Source: Ignavibacteria bacterium (GTDB taxonomy: Bacteria > Bacteroidota > Ignavibacteria > Kapaibacteriales > UBA4661). Taken from it: a stretch of 64,000 nt of DNA. Shown piece after piece: positions 54,059 through 62,942 of this stretch. How positions within the stretch are numbered: the stretch's first letter is position 1; each line of letters starts with the position of its first letter. The notes beneath the pieces were generated by a model, which saw nothing but the letters and a program-made list of their open reading frames with translations, did not search any database and was not told where the DNA came from. Position numbers and translations under genes: made by a program. Location: assembly GCA_014654705.1 (NCBI GenBank), contig JACVZY010000006.1, forward strand, positions 1-64,000, written 5' to 3'.

Positions 54059-54517
54059 ATGGATTCAGCGTATCATCTTGCACAGATTAATATTGGGCGA
54101 TTACTCGCCCCAATGGAAGATCCACGAATTAAAGATTTCACACAAGCTCTTCCGGCAATAAATTTACTGGCGGAATCAAGCGACGGGTTTATTTGGCGTT
54201 TGAAAGACGAAACGGATAATGCGACGTCCATTCAAGCCTTTTCTGATCCACTGGTGATTGTGAATATGTCCGTATGGGAATCACTGGAAGCGCTTCAGAA
54301 TTATGCTTTTCAAAGCGGACACGCACAGTATCTGCGCCGCCGCCGCGAATGGTTTGAGCCGATGCAAACGGCACACCTTGCACTGTGGTGGATTCCCAAA
54401 GGACACAAGCCAACACTTGAAGAAGCAAAAGAACGCTTACGTCACTTGGACACCCATGGAGACAGTGAATTTGCTTTTACCTTTCGCAAGACATTTTCTG
54501 CACCGACTCAGCCATAA
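54059..54517 (+). CDS. DUF3291 family protein
   Basis: A 152-residue protein matching DUF3291, a small dimeric alpha/beta-barrel fold similar to antibiotic biosynthesis monooxygenases. Typical segments are YHLAQINIGRLLAPMEDPRI, ESSDGFIWRLKDE, VNMSVWESLEALQNYAF and TAHLALWWIPKGHKPTLEEA. Function unknown. It starts 13 nt after the acetyltransferase gene, so likely the same transcript. Confidence 0.85.
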   Translation: MDSAYHLAQINIGRLLAPMEDPRIKDFTQALPAINLLAESSDGFIWRLKDETDNATSIQAFSDPLVIVNMSVWESLEALQNYAFQSGHAQYLRRRREWFEPMQTAHLALWWIPKGHKPTLEEAKERLRHLDTHGDSEFAFTFRKTFSAPTQP

Positions 54518-54579
54518 ATCGTTTGCAGCAAATTTGAACATTTAGAATTTATCTTTCATACTCATAAATCGAAATTGCC

Positions 54580-55797
54580 ATGAATACTGCACCCTTCAAC
54601 CCCACCAGCCTTTTTGCCGAGCGCATGAGCGGCGTACCGACGTCCTTCATTCGTGAAATCTTGAAAACAACGGTGCAGCCAGATATTATCTCTTTCGCAG
54701 GCGGTTTGCCGAATCCGGCGTTGTTTCCGGTGGAAGCATTTCAGCGTGCTGCCGATACGGTCTTTTCGATGAGCGGTCGCATTGCGCTTCAATATGCTCA
54801 AACCGAAGGCTACTTGCCGCTTCGTGAGTATATCGCTGCACGATACAAAAAAATTCAGGGCTTAGACATTAAGCCTGAAGAAATCTTGATTACAAGCGGC
54901 TCGCAGCAAGGAATTGACCTTGTGGGCAAGGTTCTTGTTAATCCGGGCGATACTATTGCGATGGAAAGCCCCGGTTACTTGGGCGCTATTCAGTCCTTGT
55001 CGGTCTATCAGCCCAATTTCGCGGGCGTTACGCTCACCAACGAAGGCGTGGACGTAGATGAACTGGAAGCTCTCTACGACAAACAAGCCGTGAAGCTCTT
55101 CTCGGCAATTCCAAACTTCCAAAACCCAACGGGTATCAGCTATACCGAAGCCACCCGTGAGCGTGTCGCGTCGGCACTCATGGGGCGCAATACCATCGTG
55201 GTTGAAGACGATCCATATGGTGATCTGCGATTTGCCGGTGTCCGCGCAAAATCGCTTCGTTCCTACTTCGGTGACCAATGTATCATGTTCGGTTCCTTCT
55301 CGAAAATTGCCGCTCCCGGATTCCGCCTTGGCTGGGTGGTAGCAGCAAAACCACTTATGGAAAAATTGATTATTGCCAAGCAAGCAACCGACTTGCACAC
55401 AAACTTTGTCGGTCAACGCATCATGCACGAATATCTAGTCAATAACGACCTTGATGCGCATATTCGCCGTATCACCGACGCATACAGCTCGCAGTGCGAG
55501 GCGATGCTCGGCTCTATCGCACGGCACTTCCCAGCGGAAGCAGTTTCTACCAAACCCGAAGGCGGTATGTTTGTGTGGGTCACAATGCCGGAACATTTCT
55601 CAACTGTGAAATTTTTCGACGCTGCTATCAAGCAAAAAGTTGCGTTCGTACCGGGCGTACCGTTCTACGTCAATGGCGGTGGCTCGAACACCATGCGCCT
55701 GAACTACTCTTGCTCCGATGCAGCAACGATTGAAGAAGGAATCAAGCGTCTCGGAACGCTGATGCGCGAAATGCTCCCGCAAGGAGCGACAGCGTAA
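54580..55797 (+). CDS. Class I/II PLP aminotransferase
   Basis: A 405-residue aminotransferase of the 2-aminoadipate/LysN-like group. Motifs: ISFAGGLPNPALFP near the N-terminus, QYAQTEGYLPLREYIA, GSQQGIDLVG, AIPNFQNPTGISY and the PLP lysine in MFGSFSKIAAPGFRLGW. It is close in fold to the aminotransferase half of the MocR-type regulator. Amino-acid preference (2-aminoadipate, branched-chain or aromatic) cannot be told. Follows DUF3291 by 62 nt. Confidence 0.9.
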   Translation: MNTAPFNPTSLFAERMSGVPTSFIREILKTTVQPDIISFAGGLPNPALFPVEAFQRAADTVFSMSGRIALQYAQTEGYLPLREYIAARYKKIQGLDIKPEEILITSGSQQGIDLVGKVLVNPGDTIAMESPGYLGAIQSLSVYQPNFAGVTLTNEGVDVDELEALYDKQAVKLFSAIPNFQNPTGISYTEATRERVASALMGRNTIVVEDDPYGDLRFAGVRAKSLRSYFGDQCIMFGSFSKIAAPGFRLGWVVAAKPLMEKLIIAKQATDLHTNFVGQRIMHEYLVNNDLDAHIRRITDAYSSQCEAMLGSIARHFPAEAVSTKPEGGMFVWVTMPEHFSTVKFFDAAIKQKVAFVPGVPFYVNGGGSNTMRLNYSCSDAATIEEGIKRLGTLMREMLPQGATA

Positions 55798-55943
55798 AAA
55801 GCCGCAGATGCGCAAAAAGCCGCATGAAGGGTATGGAAAGAAAATCGACACAATGAAAACAACAACTCTCGAACCCGTGGCTATCTAATGGGGAAGCACA
55901 CGGCGAGGCAATTCCGGCAACGGAAGAGCCTCCTCTCTGAAGC

Positions 55944-55986
55944 ATCAACGCCGCTTGGAACCTTGTTCCGGGCGGCGTTGGTGTTT
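55944..55986 (+). terminator. Hairpin, probable terminator
   Basis: A strong two-part stem: outer arms 55944-55954 and 55972-55982, inner GGAA/TTCC arms, then GTTTTG. It lies 147 nt after the aminotransferase stop and before the convergent propeller gene. The T-run is short. Confidence 0.55.
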
Positions 55987-56016
55987 TGAGTTGCTTCCCT
56001 CAATGTTTTGCCTTCA

Positions 56017-57189
56017 TCAACAGCCGTCTTCACTATTGTTTCGGGGAAGCATAAATTTTGTCAAGGATCTTCCGTCGTATGTGCACACGCCTCCTCCATC
56101 GGTACCGAACCAAAGTTTTCCGGTGTTGTCTTTGTATATCGTCCAAATTGCATTGCTGCTTAATCCATCGCTCATCGTAAAATTGGTGAGTTTTTTACCA
56201 TCATAACGCCATACTCCTGCATCAATGGTACCAATCCAGAGGTCTCCGTTTCTATCTTCTGCAATGCTCCAGACGCGAGCCAGTGTTCCGAGCTTGCCTT
56301 TTAAGGTTCTCACAAAATCTGGATTACTCAGCCCGTTTTCCTTTGTAACATTTGTTACGGTTTTACCATCGTATTTGGTTAAACCTAAGCCATTACTACC
56401 GAACCAGTAATCTCCATTTTTATCCTGAAAAATACAACGAACAGCAAATCCAACCTCTTTTTCGCTGATTTGAGCATTAGTAAAGGATTTTCCATCATAG
56501 CGGAACACACCTTTTTGCTCTGTTCCGAACCAGAGATTTCCGGCTTTATCTTTTAATATACTATAAACTGAATATGCTGTCGGGTTCGCCTCCTGCTGGA
56601 GGCTGCGTACTTTATGATCGGCTTTATCAGCAGGTAATGATAGGAATGTAAATAATTTACCATCATGGCGGTAAGCGCCGCCTCGGGCTCCAAACCAAAG
56701 GTCTTCGCCGCCGCCGCACCCATCTTGCCAAAATTTACCAGAAGAAAAATTATTCAGCAGCTCTGAATGAAGGGCAAAACTGGCAATTTTGAAATTAGTA
56801 AAAGATTTTCCATCGTAACGGCAAACACCGTCTCGGGTTCCGAACCAAAGATTACCTCGTCTATCCTCTTGAATACTCCAGACAAAATTGCTACACAAAC
56901 CATCTCTCTGGGTAAAATAGGTATATGATTTTCCATCATAGCGGCATACGCCTTCGCCATCAGTGGCAAACCAAAAATTTCCGGCTCTATCCTGTAATAT
57001 ACAGCGTATTGTTTTACCTGTTGCTACCGCTGTGTCAGTAGCTCTGACGGAGTCATCGGTATCTGCTTGCCTCGTTGGTACTGCTTTGTGTTTGTTTATG
57101 TCCTTCTTCAGATATTGTGTTGGATTATCTCCACCGAAGGAAGCAAAGATTAGCAAAGGTAATGCGAGTGCATAGATATAAGTGTACAT
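56017..57189 (-). CDS. Seven-blade regulator-type beta-propeller protein
   Basis: A 390-residue exported protein with an N-terminal hydrophobic signal (about residues 4-18). Seven repeats of the two-component regulator propeller type are seen, each with a WFGT...GVCRYDGKSFT-like core (first near residue 73, last near 362). Such propellers are normally the sensor part of large hybrid histidine kinases; here the protein ends after the seventh blade without any kinase or membrane-spanning C-terminus. It is divergent from a membrane-bound winged-helix regulator (57472-58395), a likely partner. Confidence 0.85.
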   Translation of the reverse strand: MYTYIYALALPLLIFASFGGDNPTQYLKKDINKHKAVPTRQADTDDSVRATDTAVATGKTIRCILQDRAGNFWFATDGEGVCRYDGKSYTYFTQRDGLCSNFVWSIQEDRRGNLWFGTRDGVCRYDGKSFTNFKIASFALHSELLNNFSSGKFWQDGCGGGEDLWFGARGGAYRHDGKLFTFLSLPADKADHKVRSLQQEANPTAYSVYSILKDKAGNLWFGTEQKGVFRYDGKSFTNAQISEKEVGFAVRCIFQDKNGDYWFGSNGLGLTKYDGKTVTNVTKENGLSNPDFVRTLKGKLGTLARVWSIAEDRNGDLWIGTIDAGVWRYDGKKLTNFTMSDGLSSNAIWTIYKDNTGKLWFGTDGGGVCTYDGRSLTKFMLPRNNSEDGC

Positions 57190-57471
57190 TGTGCTTCAAT
57201 CCTTTTAGTACGTGGATAAAAAAATTGTTGTTACCCTAACGGGTAGTAGATTTGGTATTGTTATGTAACGAGGTGAATTGCTGCTCCCGACCGCATTGTG
57301 TAGGCGCACGTATTTTGTTAATTGCATCCATTGTAGTAGTTTTTCGTAGATGACAAGAATGGCTTGTACAAACATACTATCTCCCATAGAGAGAATCGTG
57401 TAAAGAGATGTCAAGCATTGTAAATTCACTGTAAAAACCATTTTTTACATTCGACACAATTCCATAGATAA

Positions 57472-58395
57472 ATGATTTTTAAACACCTTAGCTTAGTGGT
57501 ATTCGCGATAGTGCACCTGCTGTTTTTCGCAAGTAGTACCATATTGAAAGCCGATGATGAGAATTTTTCGGCAGAAATGAGGAATCTCGTTATCAGAAAA
57601 ATTGGACATCACATTCTATTGAGCGTGGGAGACAGTGTCTCAAGAGTACTTCCTATCCAGAGATTAAGCAACAATGAGTTTCAAATCCGATTTGAAAGTC
57701 GTTTCACCTTTGTTCCCGATACACTCATCAGCATTGTAGAGAAGGTTATTAGCGCACACCACTTACCCCGGAACTATATCGTAAACGTGTATGATTGCTC
57801 GACTAATGAAGTGGTCTTTGGCTATGCAATGCTGGAAAGCCGACAGAACAATATCGTCGCCTGTACAGGAAGAAACCAACCCGTGCGGTGCTATTATATC
57901 AACATACATTTTGCCAATGAAGCTGTTCTCGGCTTGCACACGAGGTATATGCTTGTAGGAGCAGGTCTGCTGGCAATAGGATTTGTCTTTATGGGGGTAA
58001 AACGATGGAAACGTAGTCGCTATAAACTACAACGGCATAGCACAGAAAGTGCCATTTCTGAATCTTTCGTTGCACAACGCCCATTTTTATCTATTGGCAA
58101 GACAAATTTTTACTATGAAAGCCAATCTCTTGTCATAGATGAAGAAACGATAGAATTGACCGCAAAAGAATCGAAATTACTACACATCTTCGCAGAAAAT
58201 CCCAATCAAATCATCGAACGAAACAGATTGCAAAAAGAAGTTTGGGAGGATGAGGGGGTGATTGTCGGGCGCAGTCTGGATATGTTTATCTCCAAACTCA
58301 GAAAAAAATTGAGCGGTGATTCTTCTCTTAGATTGAATAATATTCACGGCAAAGGCTACAAACTGGAAATCATGATTCAAGAAGAGTTACATTAA
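57472..58395 (+). CDS. Membrane-bound winged-helix regulator (inverted ToxR-like)
   Basis: A 307-residue regulator with a signal segment (5-22), an extracytoplasmic domain (about 26-155), a single membrane span (158-176) and a C-terminal OmpR/PhoB-type winged helix (about 212-302) with LTAKESKLLHIFAENPNQII, VWEDEG, DMFISKLRKKL and HGKGYKL. There is no receiver, so signal passes through the membrane directly to DNA binding. The 282-nt gap to the divergent propeller gene would be its natural target. Cysteines at 109, 131 and 140 lie in the outer domain. Confidence 0.85.
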   Translation: MIFKHLSLVVFAIVHLLFFASSTILKADDENFSAEMRNLVIRKIGHHILLSVGDSVSRVLPIQRLSNNEFQIRFESRFTFVPDTLISIVEKVISAHHLPRNYIVNVYDCSTNEVVFGYAMLESRQNNIVACTGRNQPVRCYYINIHFANEAVLGLHTRYMLVGAGLLAIGFVFMGVKRWKRSRYKLQRHSTESAISESFVAQRPFLSIGKTNFYYESQSLVIDEETIELTAKESKLLHIFAENPNQIIERNRLQKEVWEDEGVIVGRSLDMFISKLRKKLSGDSSLRLNNIHGKGYKLEIMIQEELH

Positions 58396-58512
58396 TCTGC
58401 ATAAACCAATACCTGTAAAGTTTTCAAAATCATCACATTACACGTTAAAAAGCGTCAAACCTGCTATAGCACTCATAACATCTACCCTACTCCAAGCTAA
58501 CATAATAATCGA

Positions 58513-59124
58513 ATGAAAGAAAAATGGGATGACCGCTACAGTCGAAAGGAATTTGCCTACGGTGAAGAGCCCAACGCTTACCTTCGAGAACAACTACGTT
58601 CCATTCCTTCGGGAACAATACTTTTTCCGGCTGAAGGAGAAGGACGAAATGCGGTGTATGCCGCTACACTTGGGTGGACAGTGTTTGCCTTTGACCTGAG
58701 CATAGAAGGTAAAAAGAAAGCGCTACAATTAGCCGACAAGCATCAGGTTGAAGTCAAATATGATGTGGGAGAATTTCAATCGCTGTCGTACAAAGCAAAT
58801 CAGTTTGATGCGATTGCTTTAATTTATGCACATTTCCCGGCAAGCAGCAAATCAAGCTACCACAAAATACTAACAACCTACCTGCGCCCGGGCGGTATGC
58901 TAATTTTTGAGGCATTTAGCAAAAAGCATATGGACTACATGAGGCAGGACGAAACCATGGGCGGTCCCAAAGAGATAGAGATGCTATTTTCTCTTGAAGA
59001 AATTGCATCGGACTTTCACAATTTTGACATCCTGGAACTGATCGAACAAGAAGTTGAGCTACAAGAAGGACTATTCCACAATGGGAAAGGTTCTGTGGTG
59101 CGGTTTGTAGGGCGAAAAAGGTAA
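58513..59124 (+). CDS. Class I SAM-dependent methyltransferase
   Basis: A 203-residue small methyltransferase of the TehB/thiopurine-like group. The opening [23 protein letters not shown]-binding [16 protein letters not shown] and motif [13 protein letters not shown] are visible; the later [16 protein letters not shown] matches the usual motif IV region. The substrate cannot be told. It is transcribed alone and closed by a terminator at 59196. Confidence 0.87.
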   Translation: MKEKWDDRYSRKEFAYGEEPNAYLREQLRSIPSGTILFPAEGEGRNAVYAATLGWTVFAFDLSIEGKKKALQLADKHQVEVKYDVGEFQSLSYKANQFDAIALIYAHFPASSKSSYHKILTTYLRPGGMLIFEAFSKKHMDYMRQDETMGGPKEIEMLFSLEEIASDFHNFDILELIEQEVELQEGLFHNGKGSVVRFVGRKR

Positions 59125-59195
59125 TCCATTCTGATGAGGAGTTTTGCAAAAATGCAGTAATGATTTGTACCGCGACATGACAAGAGCATACCGAT

Positions 59196-59228
59196 AAAGC
59201 CCATAGATATATCCTCTATGGGCTTTTG
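59196..59228 (+). terminator. Intrinsic terminator after methyltransferase gene
   Basis: 11-bp perfect stem (59196-59206 with 59216-59226), 9-nt loop, ending in TTTTG. It lies about 70 nt after the methyltransferase stop. Confidence 0.75.
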
Positions 59229-59380
59229 TGCGACTCAAGCTCATTTTTCAAACGAGCACCAACTTTATTAAATCAAAAATAAAGCAGTCAATTACTAAGG
59301 TTTTTCTGCTTTTATTTATTATTTATTAAAATTATTTCGCAATTAAGAACAAAATCATCAAAAATTCATAATTCTTTTTC

Positions 59381-59388
59381 TATCTTTG
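59381..59388 (+). promoter_or_regulatory. Bacteroidota -7 promoter element
   Basis: TATCTTTG matches TAnnTTTG fully in an AT-rich region 43 nt before the TonB-domain start codon. The upstream TTTG element is not evident at the usual spacing. Confidence 0.4.
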
Positions 59389-59430
59389 CCATTGTAACTT
59401 ACACTTGTCAGACCAATGGAGAGGTTTATT

Positions 59431-59985
59431 ATGAAACCGCATATTCAATCCCCGTCCGTACCTGTACGCACCATCACCACATCGTTGATTACCGCCGGAC
59501 TGCTGCTTGCTTTTGCTAGCACAAGCCTTGCACAAAACCAAGTGAGCAGTACATTGGCAAAAGAACAATCGCCCACTGCAACCACGCCACTTACCGCGCA
59601 CACTTCCGCCGAAAAAGCAGACGAACCAGAAGCCGTAAAACCCGAATCGCTCCAATACATCCGACTGAGCGATCTTACGGGCGAGGGCAACACCCAATAC
59701 ACCTACACGCCCGCGAAGTACGACCCGAAAGAATTGTCGGCACTACTGCACTACCCCAAAAGCGCTCTCAGCGAAGGTAAAAGTGGCAAAGTTGACATTG
59801 TTGTCTATCTCAACGCGGAAGGAAAAATTACCCGCATGAACTATATCGGTGAGCCACAAGGCGGTTACACGCCATTTGTACGCAGCGCTTGTGATGCCGT
59901 CAGCAAGTGCGCCTTTACGCCCGCACAACGCAACAGCAAACCCGTTCACAGCGTCATCGTTATTCCCATACGATTTGTTCTCTAA
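59431..59985 (+). CDS. TonB C-terminal domain protein
   Basis: A 184-residue exported protein: signal peptide (cleavage near STSLA-Q), a Pro/Glu-rich linker (about 35-95) and a TonB C-terminal domain (about 95-184; KSGKVDIVVYLNAEGKITRM, AVSKCAFTPAQRNSKPVHSV, VIPIRFVL). Unlike a real energy transducer it has a cleavable signal, so it may be a soluble periplasmic protein. A GGAGAGG site 7 nt upstream fixes the start at 59431. Confidence 0.78.
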   Translation: MKPHIQSPSVPVRTITTSLITAGLLLAFASTSLAQNQVSSTLAKEQSPTATTPLTAHTSAEKADEPEAVKPESLQYIRLSDLTGEGNTQYTYTPAKYDPKELSALLHYPKSALSEGKSGKVDIVVYLNAEGKITRMNYIGEPQGGYTPFVRSACDAVSKCAFTPAQRNSKPVHSVIVIPIRFVL

Positions 59986-60033
59986 GCAGCACGGTGCTTC
60001 ATGAAGCACACCTTTACAGCAAAATTGACGACA

Positions 60034-60073
60034 AAGCCCGTTTGGATGGATGCCAACCAAACGGGCTTTTTTT
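60034..60073 (+). terminator. Intrinsic terminator after TonB-domain gene
   Basis: 12-bp perfect stem (60034-60045 with 60057-60068), 11-nt loop, followed by a T-run ending at 60071. It ends the plus-strand gene; the convergent purH gene stops 31 nt beyond. Confidence 0.85.
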
Positions 60074-60103
60074 GTGCTCATCAGTGTTTTTAACGCGCCA
60101 AGT

Positions 60104-61702
60104 TTAGTGCCGGAAGTGCCGGACACCCGTAAACATCATTGCTATTCCTTTTTCGTCTGCTGATGCAATTACCTCAGCGTCACGCACTGAGCCGCCCGGC
60201 TGAATAACTGCCGTTGCACCGGCTTTCACCGTTTCCAGCAAGCCATCGGAGAATGGGAAAAATGCGTCCGATGCCACTGCCGACCCCTTCAAATCTATAC
60301 CTGCCGCCTCTGCTTTGCGTGCCGCAATAGCAGCCGAATCCACCCGCGACATCTGCCCCGCACCGATAGCCAATGCACGATCTGAGGCAGCATAGACAAT
60401 AGCATTCGATTTGACGTGCTTTGCTATGCGCCATGCGTATTCGAGTGCCTTGCGTTCGTCGTTAGTGGGTTGGCGCTTGGTGACAACATCGGTTCCATCA
60501 GTGTTCCAGAGCAGCGTATCAGCACTTTGGAGCAGCATACCGCCTGCGATTGCTTTTACTTCCAGACGGAGCGCCGTCCGGAGCGCGTCGTAATTCACCG
60601 TCATCAGGCGGCGATTTTTCTTTTGCTGAAGCAGCTCCAACGCGGCTGGAGCATAGCTAGGTGCAATGACCACTTCAGTAAAAATTTCATCCACCGTTTT
60701 TGCCGTCTCAAGGTCAAGCTCGCCCGTCAAAGCAATAATTCCACCAAATGCAGAAGTGGTATCGCACGAGTACGCCTTCAGATATGCCTCTTTGAGTGTT
60801 GCGCCGGAGCCGACACCGCACGGATTCGTGTGCTTAATGATGACAGCCGTTTCGCCGCTTGTTGCTCCCAGAAATTCAAGCGCCAGCTTTGCTGCGGCAT
60901 CTATGTCGAGGAGGTTGTTGTAGGAAAGCTCTTTGCCGTGCAGATATCGGAAAATGTCGGTGTACGCCGCCGATGTGCCGGATTGTTTGTAGAGAGCTGC
61001 CGTTTGGTGAGGGTTTTCGCCGTAGCGGAGATCTTGTTCCTTGCGCAGTGCAATGGAAAGTGTTGTCGGCAGAAGATTTGAAGAAGCTTCCGAAGCGGTC
61101 TTGCGCGAAAAATAGCCCGCAATCATACCGTCGTAGTACGCAGTGTGAGCAAATGCCTCGTGCGCAAGGGAAAGTCGTGTGTCTTCAGGGATTGCGCCGT
61201 TGTGCGTGTGGAGGGCGCTAAGAATTTCGTCGTATCGTGCTGGATTTGTTACAACTGCCGTCCAACGGTAATTTTTTGCCGATGCCCGAATCATTGCCGG
61301 ACCACCAATATCAATGTTCTCAATGATGTCGTCGTGCGTGGAAGCTGGATTTTCCAGCGTTTTCTCGAAAGGGTAAAGATTGACCACCACAAGGTCAATG
61401 GATTGAATCATGTTGGCTTCCATTTGGTGTACGTGCTTGGGATTGTCGAGCACTCCCAGCAAACCACCGTGAATAGCGGGGTGCAACGTTTTAACCCGCC
61501 CGTCCAGTATTTCATCAAAGCCCGTTACCTCGGAAATACTGACAACGGGAACACCCGCATTCTTGAGTTCCTGCGCCGTGCCGCCGGTGGAAATTATTTG
61601 AATATCGCGCTCGGCAAGGTTACGAGCGAAATCTATGATACCGGTTTTGTCGGAAACGCTGATAAGCGCTCTGCGGATAACGTGCGTGGAAGGATGAAGC
61701 AT
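60104..61702 (-). CDS. purH: Bifunctional AICAR transformylase/IMP cyclohydrolase
   Basis: Catalyses the last two steps of IMP synthesis. The 532 residues hold an N-terminal cyclohydrolase domain ([44 protein letters not shown]) and the C-terminal AICAR transformylase domain ([38 protein letters not shown]). The start at 61702 is chosen; a frame to 61768 adds non-conserved residues. A promoter of Bacteroidota type lies at 61745-61775. Confidence 0.97.
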   Translation of the reverse strand: MLHPSTHVIRRALISVSDKTGIIDFARNLAERDIQIISTGGTAQELKNAGVPVVSISEVTGFDEILDGRVKTLHPAIHGGLLGVLDNPKHVHQMEANMIQSIDLVVVNLYPFEKTLENPASTHDDIIENIDIGGPAMIRASAKNYRWTAVVTNPARYDEILSALHTHNGAIPEDTRLSLAHEAFAHTAYYDGMIAGYFSRKTASEASSNLLPTTLSIALRKEQDLRYGENPHQTAALYKQSGTSAAYTDIFRYLHGKELSYNNLLDIDAAAKLALEFLGATSGETAVIIKHTNPCGVGSGATLKEAYLKAYSCDTTSAFGGIIALTGELDLETAKTVDEIFTEVVIAPSYAPAALELLQQKKNRRLMTVNYDALRTALRLEVKAIAGGMLLQSADTLLWNTDGTDVVTKRQPTNDERKALEYAWRIAKHVKSNAIVYAASDRALAIGAGQMSRVDSAAIAARKAEAAGIDLKGSAVASDAFFPFSDGLLETVKAGATAVIQPGGSVRDAEVIASADEKGIAMMFTGVRHFRH

Positions 61703-61744
61703 GATGATAGGAAAGAATGAAAAAGATTTTTGACAACAGAAACG

Positions 61745-61775
61745 CAAATTTACAACCTCCTCCGGCATTGCGCAA
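61745..61775 (-). promoter_or_regulatory. purH promoter
   Basis: On the minus strand TTG (61775-61773), 20 nt, then TAAATTTG (61752-61745), matching the Bacteroidota consensus; transcription would begin about 35 nt before the purH start. Confidence 0.5.
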
Positions 61776-61879
61776 CCATTTTAGCCGCCAAAAGACTTTT
61801 TTGCAAATTATCCATACGATGAAGAAATTTAAGAAAAATGCACAAATTATTGCCAATTTTGTGATTTTTTTCGCCATTA

Positions 61880-61911
61880 TTTGCATATTGAGCAAAAGCA
61901 TGGTATATTCG
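61880..61911 (+). promoter_or_regulatory. cphB promoter
   Basis: TTTG (61880-61883), 20 nt, then TATATTCG (61904-61911), one mismatch to TAnnTTTG. Transcription would begin about 45 nt before the cyanophycinase start codon. Confidence 0.5.
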
Positions 61912-61963
61912 CTAGTAGCGAAACAGTCCGCCACCTGATATTGTTCCACAACTACGAAAGGCT

Positions 61964-62770
61964 ATGAAACGCATGGAATGGACTTCTACGAAAGGTTTAC
62001 TTGTAATTGTCGGGGGAAACGAAGACAAAATCAAAACAAAGAGCGTTTTACAGTTTATTACCGATAACAGCCATGCCGCCTGCATTAGCATCATCCCTAC
62101 TGCCAGTTCCTATGGCAAGGAATTGGGCGACGAATACGCAGAGCTGTTTATGAAAATGGGTATTGCTAAAACACACGTGATTGCCGCCCGTTATGTCGGC
62201 GATGCCGACACACCGGAGTATCACGCAATGGTGAATGAATCGGACGCATTTTTCTTCACCGGTGGCGACCAAGTAAAGCTCGTTGAAGTCTTTAAGGGCA
62301 CCGAACTATTGCAGAAAATATATGCCAAGCACGCAAGTGGTGCGCTTATTGCCGGCACGAGTGCCGGAGCGGCGGCAGCGAGCGACGAAATGCTTTTCGA
62401 TGGTGACGAAAAAGGCTTCCAAAAAGGCTCCGTCAAAACAACACAAGGTTTTGGTTTTCTGCCAAACATCACAGTGGATACGCATTTTACACAACGCAAT
62501 CGTATTCCGCGACTGGCGCAAATCCTTGCTCGCAAGGTCAATGCTTACGCAATCGGGCTGGATGAAGACACGGCACTTTCGATTGATGCTGCCGGGAATG
62601 CGTACGTCGTGGGCAGTGAGATGGTAACATTTATGGCAATCACCAATGCCACGACCACAAATTATGAGCAGCTTCCGAATCAGTCTCATTACAGCGTTCA
62701 TGGGCTTGCGACGAGTTTTCTCGCCGCAGGTGGAAAATTTCATCTTCCCTCCTGGACAAGGCTTCCGTAA
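61964..62770 (+). CDS. cphB: Cyanophycinase
   Basis: A 268-residue serine exopeptidase that cuts cyanophycin (multi-L-arginyl-poly-aspartate) into beta-Asp-Arg dipeptides. The nucleophile Ser133 is in IAGTSAGAAAAS, with FFTGGDQVKLVE before it and DTHFTQRNRIPRLAQIL and GLDEDTAL after it, all family signatures. No signal peptide, so intracellular. It precedes cphA by 172 nt, so the pair makes and degrades the nitrogen store. Confidence 0.94.
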   Translation: MKRMEWTSTKGLLVIVGGNEDKIKTKSVLQFITDNSHAACISIIPTASSYGKELGDEYAELFMKMGIAKTHVIAARYVGDADTPEYHAMVNESDAFFFTGGDQVKLVEVFKGTELLQKIYAKHASGALIAGTSAGAAAASDEMLFDGDEKGFQKGSVKTTQGFGFLPNITVDTHFTQRNRIPRLAQILARKVNAYAIGLDEDTALSIDAAGNAYVVGSEMVTFMAITNATTTNYEQLPNQSHYSVHGLATSFLAAGGKFHLPSWTRLP

Positions 62771-62942
62771 CGTTTGCAAAAGAGAATTCATTTTCTTAGT
62801 TTTTCCCTCTCTCGTCATCAGCCACGCTTATTTCCATACCCGCATTGCACGACAAGCCCTTTACCGCGAGTGGTATATTGACAGCGTTGCACTGCATAAC
62901 TCGACTATCTCTATTTCATTACCCTCAATCCTTCCCAAACAG

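Larger units (their letters stand above)
59125..59430. other. Intergenic region upstream of the TonB-domain gene
   Basis: Holds the terminator of the methyltransferase gene (59196-59228), then an AT-rich stretch (59240-59395) that ends in a perfect TAnnTTTG -7 element (59381-59388). No gene is seen. Confidence 0.6.

Noticed and set aside
61717-61938. 73-codon plus-strand frame with a hydrophobic segment
   Set aside because: It lies over the purH and cphB promoters in AT-rich DNA; the hydrophobic stretch is what AT-rich non-coding DNA gives, and no ribosome site or family is seen.
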